Assembly: GCF_025118155.1 (NCBI RefSeq)
Contig: NW_026251413.1
Span: forward strand, 62,001 to 126,000
Source of the DNA: Cokeromyces recurvatus
Lineage: Eukaryota; Mucoromycota; Mucoromycetes; Mucorales; Mucoraceae
Reading direction: 5' to 3'
DNA: 64,000 nt
Both the position numbers and the translations under genes were made by a program. Of the stretch, positions 1-10,162 are shown piece after piece. How positions within the stretch are numbered: position 1 is the first letter of the stretch; every line of letters begins with the position of its first letter. The notes beneath the pieces are model-generated. The model was not told the origin of the DNA. It did not search any database and saw only the letters and a program-made list of their open reading frames with translations.

Positions 1-921
1 TCTTAAAGTCAAACATTTGATAGAAGTATCTTTGTTTATGATCGAAAGGAGATGATTCATTAGCTTGCTTTTTTTGTTTAGCATCTGGTAAAATTCCAGT
101 TAGGTTCTGAGCATCCATCTTTATGAATCGCCAGTGCAATCCAAAATTCGGGAATAGACTAAAACGTCTTGGAAGTAGGGACTTGATCAAATCGCTTTTG
201 TCATTTTGAGGAGTATGGGCCTTGTATATATCATCGTATTTTTTTTTTAAGGATATGCCCTTAATGCGGATAGAATTTTGAAGGGTTCATTGTTTAAGCT
301 TTCTTTAGACACTGGAAGCTTGGACAGGCAATTGTTCACTTCTGAAATCAAAGGATTTAAGAAACTTGGAAGATTATTGGCCACATCCGGATCAAAAAAG
401 GGCAAGAATATCATTAGGTATAGAGGATGACTAGGAATGTGTAAGCACTTGATCATATGCCAAGTTCTTGATACAGCCAATCTTCGCATTCTAGTTTATA
501 CAATTTTAGTATAAAAAATTTGAGAAACTGAACATGTATATTAAAGAGTTTGTTTTTATCTCTCGTTGCTTACCGGATACTTTGCCCTTAATGTATAGAT
601 AAAGTAGTTACATATAATGTTTTCAAAGTTTTCAACATAGTAGTTATTGTATGTTGTTGCGATAGTTTCACATGCAGTTGGCAGAAATTGTCCATAATTC
701 TTTAATCTATTTTCTGGAACAAACAAGCTACCATTTAAAGTGGCGGATAGTTCAACAAAAGAACTTGTAAGTTGAACCATATCTAGATTCTGTTCTGCAG
801 ATATTTCCCTTTTCGTGTCTTTGTAATCCTGTAGAATTGGCCCTACATCATCTGAGCTGCCCCTAATCACTCTTGAAATAGTGTACCCAAAAATTTTGAT
901 AAAAAAAAAGTCATTTGTCAA
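1..921 (-). pseudogene. Degenerate repetitive gene, Fanzor/TnpB-like N-terminal half (partial, runs off left edge)
   Basis: Three successive minus-strand coding blocks (about 921-556, 489-247 and 245-1) read like consecutive parts of one large repetitive protein. The first block is 121 codons and ends at a good donor (CCG then GTAAGC). The second block is out of phase with that donor. The third is open to the window edge and contains RRFSLFPNF, WRFIKMDAQNLTG and FDHKQRYFYQMFDFKK. From memory, this order resembles the region before the RuvC core in Mucorales Fanzor-like proteins (eukaryotic TnpB relatives, RNA-guided nucleases). No catalytic RuvC residues lie inside the window, so activity cannot be judged. 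Phase breaks suggest decay, although unrecognised introns could explain some of them. It is probably the continuation of the zinc-knuckle exons at 1128-1499. Confidence 0.42.
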
Positions 922-1127
922 CTTGCTTGGGTGTTGCAGAATAAAAAAAGTTTATAAATAGTTGTGCTTTGAACATGACTTTACGGATAAAGCTTGATAC
1001 AGCCTTGACCTTTTCCAAAGAACTGGCTTTGTTTGGGAGTATTCTTGCAGAAAGTTGCAAATGGAACAGAGAGAGTATATCTTTGATAAGTTGATTCCAA
1101 GTTTAATTTGTAAAAGTTCTGCTAGCT

Positions 1128-1499
1128 TTAGATTATAGTTTTTTTGCAGTGGGGACTTCTTGTAGAGTTATGCCCCTCCCCTTGGCAAGAACTACATTTG
1201 TTTTTACTTTTAGAGGATGACGCTGCTGAAGTATTAGTTTGGCGGCTTCTCTTTGCACTCCTTTTTGCTATTATTACAACAGGAGAGTCTTTCCTCTTGG
1301 TAGCTTTATGTACATTAGCTTGTGAGACCTTGTAAATGCATAAAGTGTGTGTGTGTGTGTTTTTTTACTTACATGTTCTCTTAGGGTTTTGAGTGGTTGA
1401 GTTGTCCTTCTTACTTTCAGAATTGACCTTTTCTAGCTTTGCACGTTTCTCGAGGAAAATTAAATGCTCCACTTCAGGGTAAATAGGTTTGCGTGACAT
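1128..1499 (-). CDS. Zinc-knuckle N-terminal exons of a repetitive mobile-element gene
   Basis: Starts at the ATG at 1499-1497. Exon 1 is 1499..1373 and exon 2 is 1318..1128, joined by a GT-AG intron, giving 105 residues. The body is Lys/Arg/Ser-rich and basic. A CCHC-type knuckle near the C-terminus has the spacing C-x2-C-x4-H-x7-C (CSSCQGEGHNSTRSPHC), and the stop follows eight residues later. Related Mucorales repeat proteins, as I recall them, carry a similar knuckle at the N-terminus of a much longer protein. Another frame between about 1110 and 925 (NQLIKDILSLFHLQLS, FIRKVMFKAQLFINFF) looks like the missing continuation. This is therefore more likely the head of a broken long gene than a complete small protein. 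The knuckle suggests nucleic-acid binding. Confidence 0.45.
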
Positions 1500-1867
1500 T
1501 GATGAATTGAAAAAGAAGTAGAAAGAGTTCAAGACAACATTTGTCTGCTAACTAGAAAATATACTCAGTGTAAAAAGTGTCATATTGTAATGAAAGCTAT
1601 GATATGAAGTCTTGTTATTATAGTTGAAGGGGAATATATCTTTTGATTATTTAAATTCATTTTTATAACTGAGCAGAATTACTTCAGCTATCATTTAAAC
1701 AATAAAGGCCTTGTTGGTTAAGTAAAAAGTTATACACAAATGAATTTTGTTTTCGACTCTTAGATCATGAATTACTAGAATGATACGAGCGCTATAGAGG
1801 ATGGCTGTTTTTTAGGGTTACAACCCTTAAATCAAAGCAAAAAAAAAAAAAAAAATCTTTAAATTTG

Positions 1868-2061
1868 TCCAGTATAGTCCCATATTATCTTATGTGTCCC
1901 ATTTTTACACTGATTTCTCATTTTCATACTGATGTCCCATATTCCCTTCTGTGTACTATTTTCGTACCAATGTCCCATCCCAATTTTGCAACCCTGTCCC
2001 AATTTATTTTGGAGATGACCAAAAATTTTTTTTTATTGACCCAACCTAGTTTCTTCGACTG
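1868..2061. mobile_element. Transposon right-end remnant with GTCCCA subterminal repeats
   Basis: About five copies of a GTCCCA/T-rich motif lie between 1868 and 2005. They are followed by a terminal stretch reading CCCAACCTAGTTTCTTCG-ACTG and then TA at 2062-2063. The same architecture and nearly the same terminal sequence are found at the right end of the Tc1/mariner element at 51604 and again at 56052. The left end of this copy was not found inside the window. It could belong to a larger element carrying the minus-strand gene to its left, or be a truncated MITE. Confidence 0.55.
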
Positions 2062-2275
2062 TAATGGATATCTTATTCTGTGACTCAAATCTAAGTTTAT
2101 TTCAGAGATGTCGCTGTTTCAAATTATTTTTATTCAACAAAGAGTCATTCATGTAGATTCTGTCATTAAATCTATCTTTCATAAATAAGCAGATTTCTTC
2201 CTTTCTCTCTCTCTCTCTCTCTTTTCTTTCCCCTACTTCCCTGCCATTACATACATACATATATACTTACAAAAG

Positions 2276-3276
2276 ATGGCTTTATTAAATAGGTATATAT
2301 ACATATATAACTATGAATAAAGGAGTAAGTGATTGATATATGTATATATATTTGTCTGTTCTTTAATAGCGATTGTCCAGAACTTAAGCTTATCGCTCGT
2401 GGTAAAGTTCGTGACTTGTACGAAGTAGATGAGAAGTCTCTTCTTTTTGTAGCTACTGATCGTATCAGTGCTTTTGATGTTATTATGAAAAATGTAAGTT
2501 TACAAAAAAAAGTCCTTTAAGAAATAAATCTACATTTGCAATTGCAGATTTTCAAAATTTGTAAATGAAATGAAATGAAAAAAAAAAAAAAAAAAAAAAA
2601 GAGAGAGAGAATGTATATATATATCTTAATACAATCTCATTCCGTAGGTTGTTCCTGGAAAAGGAAAAATTTTAACTGAAATATCATTATTTTGGTTTAA
2701 TCTCTTAAAAGATGTATTGCCTAACCATTTAATAACTTCTAACTTTGATGAAATGCCAGAGAAAGTTCAAAAGTATCGTGATCAACTTGAAGGTCGCTCT
2801 ATACTAGTGAAAAAACTGCGTGTTTTACCTATTGAAGCTATTGTACGTGGTTATATCACCGGCTCTGGTTGGGCTGAATATAAAAAGAAGGGTACCATCT
2901 GTGATATTCCTCTTCCTGAGGGTCTTGTTGAAAGTCAAAAATTACCAAAAGTACTTTTTACACCTAGTACAAAAGCTGAAAATGGACTCCATGGTAAAGT
3001 AAAATAAACAAAAAGAAAAAAAAAAGGATAAAAGAGAGACAGACAGATAAAGTTTATTTACGTATAAAATTAGATGAAAATATTCATCCTTCAAAGATGG
3101 TAGATATTTTAGGAGATGAGGAACTTGCAAATAAAATTACCAAATCGGCTATTGAACTTTATACAAAAGCAAGCGAATATGCAGCAAAAAAAGGCATCAT
3201 TATTGCTGACACTAAATTTGAGTTTGGCTTGGATGAAAACAATAATTTAATCTTAGTGGATGAAGTTTTAACTCCT

Positions 3277-3326
<50 letters not shown>

Positions 3327-3573
3327 AGAGATAAATATGGACTTACTTGTTTACATTTTTTTAATAGATTCATCTCGATTTTGGCCTGCGAATAATTATG
3401 AAGCGGGTCGTACACAAGATAATTTCGATAAGCAATTTTTACGCAATTATCTTGAATCAATTCATTTTGATAAGCGTACTAGTATTGAAGTTCCATCTGA
3501 TGTTATTGAGAAAACTTTAGCAAGATATAAGGAAGCTTTCTTACTCTTGACAGGAAAGGAAATTAAATTGTAA
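2276..3573 (+). CDS. ADE1: SAICAR synthetase (phosphoribosylaminoimidazole-succinocarboxamide synthase)
   Basis: Catalyses ATP-dependent joining of aspartate to CAIR to give SAICAR in cytosolic de novo purine synthesis. Five exons: 2276..2292, 2370..2493, 2648..2993, 3074..3277, 3368..3573, totalling 298 residues, close to the 306 of yeast Ade1. The first exon encodes only MALLN plus a split Ser codon. Family signatures are clear: [11 protein letters not shown] and [13 protein letters not shown] (nucleotide-binding N-lobe), [42 protein letters not shown], and [10 protein letters not shown] near the C-terminus. All introns are short and AT-rich, and intron 4 holds a 44-nt poly(A) tract. The start was chosen because it splices in frame to conserved sequence with a good donor and acceptor. 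No defects seen. Confidence 0.96.
3280..3323 (+). repeat. 44-nt poly(A) tract inside ADE1 intron 4
   Basis: Uninterrupted A run starting immediately after the donor GT at 3278-3279, followed by (GA)n. The intron must tolerate slippage of this tract. Reading through it would add a long poly-lysine stretch, which argues that it is spliced out. Confidence 0.9.
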
Positions 3574-5045
3574 ATTGTATAAAAAAAAAGTAAATATGTC
3601 TCTCTTCTTCTATATATAAAATAATTTATATACAGCATAAAACAGAAAAAATATGGTACATCATATTGCTTGATATTCATAGTTTATAATATATTAAATT
3701 ATCTACAATTTGGCTTTTTTTTTTTATTTTCAAAATATACTTTATTGTATGGTTTATTCTATTTGTATATTATTTTGTTTCTGTATCTTACTACTTATTT
3801 ATTTTTTTGTTTGTTTCTGCGAGTAGTCAAGTTAGCATCCCTTTCAACAAAAGAGACTTGAAAAAAAAAGAAATGAAGCTTTAGATGAAATAAATGGCTA
3901 CTATGGAACAACTCTAGATAAAATTTAAAAAGAAAAAGCCGAGAACTACCTTTCCAGTCAACATTATTGCTGGTAGAGTTGAAAAAAGCTACTGAAACGG
4001 TTATATCTCAGAATTGCCAAAACTGGATATATCACTATCAAAGGCATTTTTTTTTCAAAGTGTCTTAACATGGAAAATTCATGAATAAAAGAATAATATA
4101 GCTTTCATAACTCTATGACGATCATACAAAGTTTAGATTGCTAAAACAACAAAATGTTACAGATTGGTCAATCACTAGGGTTTTTTTTTATTTTCAATCG
4201 CAAGACGCTATATTGTGTACGACACATGTGCCTGACAATCCTATTCCCTTTTCACTTATAGCCTCCCTACAAAAAATCCTTTTCCCCCTTTGGTTTATCC
4301 GTTGGGTCATCCATGAAATAGACTATCTGGTTCATTTCTCTATTTCTCCTCTCTCCAATAATGGCTCTCTTTCCTGATTGAGTGGTTATCTCGGCTTACC
4401 TCTTCATGAAACGACTTTTATTTTATTATTATTTTTTTTTTTTTTACATATACATATTTCCTCCTAACTTTAACCTTTATTTTTTTGTCTTGAAAGGATT
4501 CTTAGTTCCTGTTAACTTTTTTTTCTAAAAAAAAAATGAATAGGAAAAACTAGCTTTTATAGCTACATACTCATGGATCGCAAATATATGTGTGTATAAT
4601 CTTAATAAAATATAATTTTATATCGTATAAAAATCTTAACTGTGACGCAAAGTTTTTATAAGACAAGCGACGTAATGCTTTTTTTTTTTTCTGGAGACGA
4701 GTGTGACAAAAAACCATCTGGGGGGAGGATGCGACAAGCTTCTTGCAACTTGACTGTAAAATAAAATAAAATAGTAATAATAATAAGGTACAAATTTTCA
4801 TTTTTAATGAGAAAATGTGCCTTTTTTTTTATAAGTTGTCACTTTTATTATTTATGCTAATCTCCTTTTTATACACGGATAAATATAGGTCACTCACCTT
4901 TATTATTTTTTGACCAAGTAAAATGAAAACAATCAATTGTTGGAAAAAAAAAAAAAAAAGATAAATTTAACTAATTAATTTATTTTTATTTTTTCTTTCT
5001 TTCTTTCTTTATTTCCTCTCTCGCTTAATTTTATAATTTTAAAGG
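3574..5045. other. Intergenic region between ADE1 and CDH1
   Basis: AT-rich with many T runs and a CTTT repeat just upstream of the CDH1 start (about 4998-5010). No coding pattern or RNA gene could be supported. The stretch around 4190-4400 is somewhat more GC-balanced but contains no recognisable protein in any frame. Confidence 0.6.
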
Positions 5046-6851
5046 ATGGAAGACTATCGAAGTAAATTAAGATCAGCAAAAAATCAGGCAAAGGAGTCAA
5101 GCAAACCAAATAAGACAGTTACAAAGAAAAAGGAAAGAACAACAAAATCAGAAAGAACCAAAGAAGAAGATGGTCTTGAAGATAAATGTAAAGAAAAGGG
5201 AAAACCTAAAACACAATTCATACAGACCAATTTAGAATCCTACTTTCCTCCTTCACCTTATGGTAAATCACGACAGGAAACTTATGGAGATCGATTTATA
5301 CCTTCCAGAGATCGAGATATAGTAAGAGATTTCCAAATCATGGAGCCTTCGTTTTTAACCGGGCAATCAAGTTCTATTCATGCCTCTTCTTCGAACAAGA
5401 CAGTAAAGCCAACAAGTCGAATCGATGCTTTCTTTCGTGCAGAGCTATTTGATGATTTATCTGCTGTAGATGAATATATCTCTCCAGATTCACCTTCTCG
5501 TACGCCTAGGAGAGTTTTCCACTATACGACTAATAAACCAAATACAATGAATCATGATTTTAATTCACTTTTATATGCAACTATACCCACACCACCCTCA
5601 TTATCATCATCTACATCCTCATCAAGTCGTGCTGTTGTGCAGCCTACAGTGAATAGGAAAAAGAAACAAACTCGGTCTTCCTCATCCTCATCCTCATCAT
5701 CTAATCAGTCCCATTTATCATCTTTACCATCGACCTTTATTCATTCTGCTGGGAACCACCAAAGACAAACTAGTTTTTTCATAGATTCTCCTAATAGTTC
5801 CTTATTTCAAACCACACCTATTAGTGAAGCGGGTCGACGTATCCTTTCAGTACCTGATCGACTGAATCGATCTATCAATTCAACACCTATCAAGATTCTG
5901 GATGCACCCGACCTCAAAGATGATTTTTATTTAAATCTAGTGGATTGGGGGACAAATGAGATGTTAGCAGTAGGCTTAGGCACGAGTGTCTATCTATGGA
6001 ACGCGAATACAAGCCGAGTCACGAAACTATGTGATCTAGTAAGTGATTATGTAGCCTCCGTCAAATGGTCTCCAGCAGGTTCATTATTATGTGTAGGAAG
6101 TGAGAATGGTAAAGTGATACTTTATGATACAGAGACGTTAAGGAAGGTTAGAGTATGGAGAGCGCATCATGCCAGAGTAGGTACGCTGGCATGGAAGTCG
6201 AATGTGTTAAGCTCAGGAGGTCGAGACCATCTGATTTTTCATCATGATGTACGCTCTTCTTCATCTTATTTTCGAAAATTAACCCAACACTCTCATGAAA
6301 TATGTGGATTAAAGTGGAATCCAGAGGGGACGATGCTTGCGTCAGGCGGTAATGATAACGATGTACTCATCTGGGATTCACATCATGATAGCCTTCTGCA
6401 TCGATTCTCTCATCATAAGGCAGCAGTCAAGGCCATCTGTTGGAGTCCTCATAAACGAGGTGTACTGGCGAGTGGAGGAGGTTCGATGGATAAGACAATC
6501 AAATTTTGGAATGCTATCTCTGGTACACTTACTTCATCTTACGATACAGGTTCACAGGTATGTAACCTTATCTGGTCCAAGAGATCAGATGAAATCGTCT
6601 CCTCTCATGGTTATTCGAATACAGAGGCTAAATTATCCAATCAAGTCATTGTTTGGAAAGCAGATAAAATGCAAAAATTAGCCACCTTGACAGGTCATAC
6701 CTCTCGTGTCTTATATATGACCATGAGTCATGATGGAAGTACGATTGTAACAGGCGCTGGTGATCAAACTTTACGATTTTGGGATCTATTTTCTTCAGTT
6801 GAAAGCATAAGACCTAATGCGCCAAAAGACAGACAAGCTTGTCTAAGATAA
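5046..6851 (+). CDS. CDH1: Cdh1/Fizzy-related WD40 activator of the APC/C
   Basis: Activator and substrate receptor of the anaphase-promoting complex, driving cyclin and Cdc20 destruction in late mitosis and G1. Single exon, 601 residues. The basic N-terminus (1-60) is followed by the C-box DRFIPSR at about 82-88, which contacts the APC/C. A long Ser/Thr-rich linker with several SP/TP sites fits CDK control. The Cdh1-type signature ILDAPDLKDDFYLNLVDW (about residue 283 onward) opens a seven-bladed WD40 propeller with blades such as VASVKWSPAGSLLCVGS, GLKWNPEGTMLASGGND and the last blade GDQTLRFWDLF. The chain ends in CLR, where most Cdh1 proteins end in Ile-Arg. The DAPDLKDDFYLNL motif favours Cdh1 over Cdc20. 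Confidence 0.93.
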   Translation: MEDYRSKLRSAKNQAKESSKPNKTVTKKKERTTKSERTKEEDGLEDKCKEKGKPKTQFIQTNLESYFPPSPYGKSRQETYGDRFIPSRDRDIVRDFQIMEPSFLTGQSSSIHASSSNKTVKPTSRIDAFFRAELFDDLSAVDEYISPDSPSRTPRRVFHYTTNKPNTMNHDFNSLLYATIPTPPSLSSSTSSSSRAVVQPTVNRKKKQTRSSSSSSSSSNQSHLSSLPSTFIHSAGNHQRQTSFFIDSPNSSLFQTTPISEAGRRILSVPDRLNRSINSTPIKILDAPDLKDDFYLNLVDWGTNEMLAVGLGTSVYLWNANTSRVTKLCDLVSDYVASVKWSPAGSLLCVGSENGKVILYDTETLRKVRVWRAHHARVGTLAWKSNVLSSGGRDHLIFHHDVRSSSSYFRKLTQHSHEICGLKWNPEGTMLASGGNDNDVLIWDSHHDSLLHRFSHHKAAVKAICWSPHKRGVLASGGGSMDKTIKFWNAISGTLTSSYDTGSQVCNLIWSKRSDEIVSSHGYSNTEAKLSNQVIVWKADKMQKLATLTGHTSRVLYMTMSHDGSTIVTGAGDQTLRFWDLFSSVESIRPNAPKDRQACLR

Positions 6852-7519
6852 TGTATGTATATATGTATATGTATGTGTATATGTACGTACACTCCATGAT
6901 ACATATTTTGTGTATATATATATAGTAATATACTTCTTTTCTATTTTTTTTTAATAATGCATCATCTTTCACGAAAATATAATAAAGTATGCCATACTTG
7001 ATAAATTCTATACTTATAAATAATAATATGAAGGAAAAAAAAAAAGCAACTTCTTAAACAAGTTTCATGGTAGGAAATGGGAATTATCTATTTTTATTGA
7101 ATGATAAAAAAAAAAGAAAAAGAAAGGCTATGATTAAGAATTACTCTATCAAATATTGATTACTAAATTTACTTATATCTCATATATACATGTATATGTA
7201 TATTACTTTTTTTTTATATATATATAGTAGTTGCTGTAAAACTGGTTACAGTATATCTCTAATAAATATGAATGTATATTCATATATTTTATTATGGACA
7301 ACAATCATGAGCTTCTTTGAATTTTCTCACAAGTATCTCATCACCAATTCGTGTTAGTCCAGTACTTGATAAATTAGTCAGCTATGCAACATTTATAAAC
7401 GAGAAAAAAACCGTTTGATCTTTTAGTTTACTTTGACAAAATTGATGTGTATATATTTGCAAGTTATTCATTTTTTACACTTTCAGTAGATATCAGTATA
7501 TTATCCTTTTACTGCCTTC

Positions 7520-7586
<67 letters not shown>

Positions 7587-9618
7587 GTCTTAATTTAATT
7601 AACAGTCCATACGTTAATAACTATAATTCTCATTCATCATGTTTTGTTTGTTAATTACAACAATATGCAAGTATAATTGATAACTCAATACTGGCCCATT
7701 TATTTTACACAGAATTAATAAGCAAGTGCCTTTGACAGGTGATTTAACATGGGGCAGTATTGCATTCCTGGTAAAAAAAAAGGTTGTCAACACTTTTATT
7801 CGTTGAAATCGAGTTTAATAATGGGGACTAAGCAAACAAGAAGCAATAAAGTATGAATGGAGATGGCTAAAGTCAAAGAAGAAATGATAGATTCAAGTTG
7901 CCCCATATCAATTTTATAACAAGGTTATTAAGGTAAGATTGTTTACCACCATTATAAAAATAAAAAATATGTATCGTTCTCTATACGTTCTATTGAAGAC
8001 AATCATTGATTTATAGAATAACATTTCATATGACTGCCTCAATTGTTGTTTATATGGACAACAGAAGCTTACAAAGAAGTAGCTGTTATTCTATAATTCA
8101 ACACTTTAACATACATATGAGTCTACGAATACTGTTAACTTTCTCTATTTCTATCTATCTTAAATGTTTATGCTTCTTAAACAACTACTTTCATCAGTTG
8201 AATAATAAGCATTCTTAGAGACCTCACTAGGTAGTTGCTCAACAAGTGTTATATTAGATTGAACAGATATAACCGTGAGTCCCTCATATAGCACCATTAT
8301 TCATATTGTTTGTGGATTTCTGCATTGGCTATAATCGTCCCCTTATGAAAAGAAAAAAAAACCATTTACTTTCTCTTTACCTTACCTTTACTGTCGTCCA
8401 GGAAGGGAGTGAGTTTTTATACTTTTATTCTATACTCTGAATTAGTTTTAGACAAAGTTAGTGGTTAAAACAGTTTAAAATACATTTTTATATAAATATA
8501 TTTATATTTATCGGGAAAAAAGCAGACAAAGTAACCGTTTTAAATTATGTTTCAAAAAAAAAAAAAAAAAACTCCAATAACAAACAACAAATAAAATGAC
8601 GATCATAATTAGTATTATTATTATTTTTGCTTAAATCTGCACAACAGTTGTACTTTGCAGTATGAGAGAAACGACATGCATTAATACTTGGCAGCTTCTC
8701 GAATATCAGCTCATATAAATTCATTTACTGCATTTAATATTATTTGATAATTGAGATCAAAATAATAACTTTTTTTTGTTATACAAACTAAAATTATAAA
8801 GTAGTAAGTGGTAGTTTTTTTTTTTTTTTGATCACTAAAGAACAAAATCTGTCAATAATTGATTTATTTCTAAATTAGGAGTCATGATGATCCCTTTGAT
8901 AATAAAGCAACACAAAGAGATGAAATAGTTCTTTTTTTTTTTACCAGTCGTTGTCGTAAGAATACAAAGAAGTATAACAATAATAACGGAGACTAAAGAT
9001 GTTTATTATTTCACGCGTATTAAAATAACATTTTGTTTCATGTGTATTTTCATGCATTCATCATTTCAATAATAAGAATGTTCCTAAAAAAATTGTCTTT
9101 TTTTTTCTCGGACTTGAATTGTTGGAAGCATTTTGTTACTATTTGATCCGGGTTCCCCGAGTTTAATAGCTGTAATAATAATAATAATAACAATAATAAT
9201 CATAGTCTTTTTTTTTTGTTTAAATTCGATATATTTTATTTAGTTAGAAAAAGTTTTTTTTTTTTTTTTTAAGAAATAGTTGCGTAGTCTTCTATTTTAT
9301 TCGTAACAAAAAAATTCTTTGATTAAATTAGGGACGTGGGTACTAGCAACTTCTTCTCACTATTTTGTGACCACTCTCCTTCCTCTCTTCCCCCCCCAAA
9401 AAAAAATATACACACACAAATATATTTTTATACAAATATGTATTTATTTTTTTTTTTGATTCAGAATTAAAAACACGTGACCCAGGATGTATTATTATTT
9501 TTATTATAAAAAGAAAAGACATTTATTATTATTATTTTTTATTATTATTTTGTCTTTTCTCTTTTATTTATCAGCTGGTTCTGTTCATTCTATTTAAAAG
9601 AGAATTTAGTTTGTTATC
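6852..9618. other. Long intergenic region (2.8 kb)
   Basis: AT-rich and dominated by simple repeats and homopolymers, including a 54-nt poly(T) tract. No open frame with protein-like composition was found on either strand. The part nearest the downstream gene (about 9470-9600) is rich in TTATTA repeats and may be its promoter. No tRNA-like structure was seen. Confidence 0.6.
7528..7581. repeat. 54-nt poly(T) tract
   Basis: Uninterrupted T run directly preceded by a C run (7519-7527), making a polypyrimidine stretch of more than 60 nt. It lies in intergenic DNA with no feature attached. Its exact length is likely unreliable in sequencing. Confidence 0.9.
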
Positions 9619-10162
9619 ATGTCAATTGAACAGTTTAATAATAATGAATCCGACAAGTCATTAAAAGGTAGTGTGTATACATATTTTGTTTAGATTAAGG
9701 GAAAAAAAAACCAACAGGAATTACTTAGATAAAAATGACTTCAAAGTTGAAATCGATAACGCCTACCTTCAACAACAAAATGAACATTTAAATAAAGAGT
9801 TATCTTTTGCTAGATATACAATTAATGCATTAAAAGGAATAGTAAATCAAAGGGATACTGCTTTAAATGAAGCCAGGCAGGAACTGGAAAATGCGTTAAA
9901 ACATATTCAATTCTTAACTTATACATTAAGACAACAAAGATATAGTAATGGCAGTCTATCTGGTATAGGCTTAGTCAATGATACTGACTTATCAGATGAT
10001 CAAGAATTATCTGAAGAAGATGAGCTTGATGAACAACAACAACAAAGACGTCCTATGGATATTATGTCTAAACTACCTATTCGTCAGCCCCCCATGGTTA
10101 ATCCAATCTTTACATCTGAATATCCCCTCGTTAATGACAATAATTCTATCTTAGATTATTAA
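9619..10162 (+). CDS. Small coiled-coil protein, function unknown
   Basis: Two exons are proposed (9619..9674 and 9718..10162), giving 166 residues. The 43-nt intron is short and its donor (GTATAC) is weaker than usual, so the first 18 residues are less certain than the rest. Residues about 28-105 form a heptad-like coiled coil (AYLQQQNEHLNKELSFARY, ALKGIVNQRD, ELENALKHIQFLTYTLRQQ). An acidic stretch (DLSDDQELSEEDELDEQQQQ) and a Pro-rich tail follow. I recognise no catalytic or binding motif and do not assign a function. It could be a structural or adaptor protein. It stands alone, more than 2 kb from either neighbour. Confidence 0.7.

Noticed and set aside
1144..1335. Plus-strand Leu-rich frame
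   Set aside because: Antisense shadow of the zinc-knuckle exon, whose splice sites and CCHC motif lie on the minus strand.
3278..3367. Poly-lysine segment within ADE1
   Set aside because: Intron 4 with GT-AG borders; removing it restores the conserved VLTPDSSRFW motif.
7500..9600. Possible gene or RNA gene in the long spacer
   Set aside because: No frame with protein-like composition and no cloverleaf or promoter-box pattern could be found by eye.
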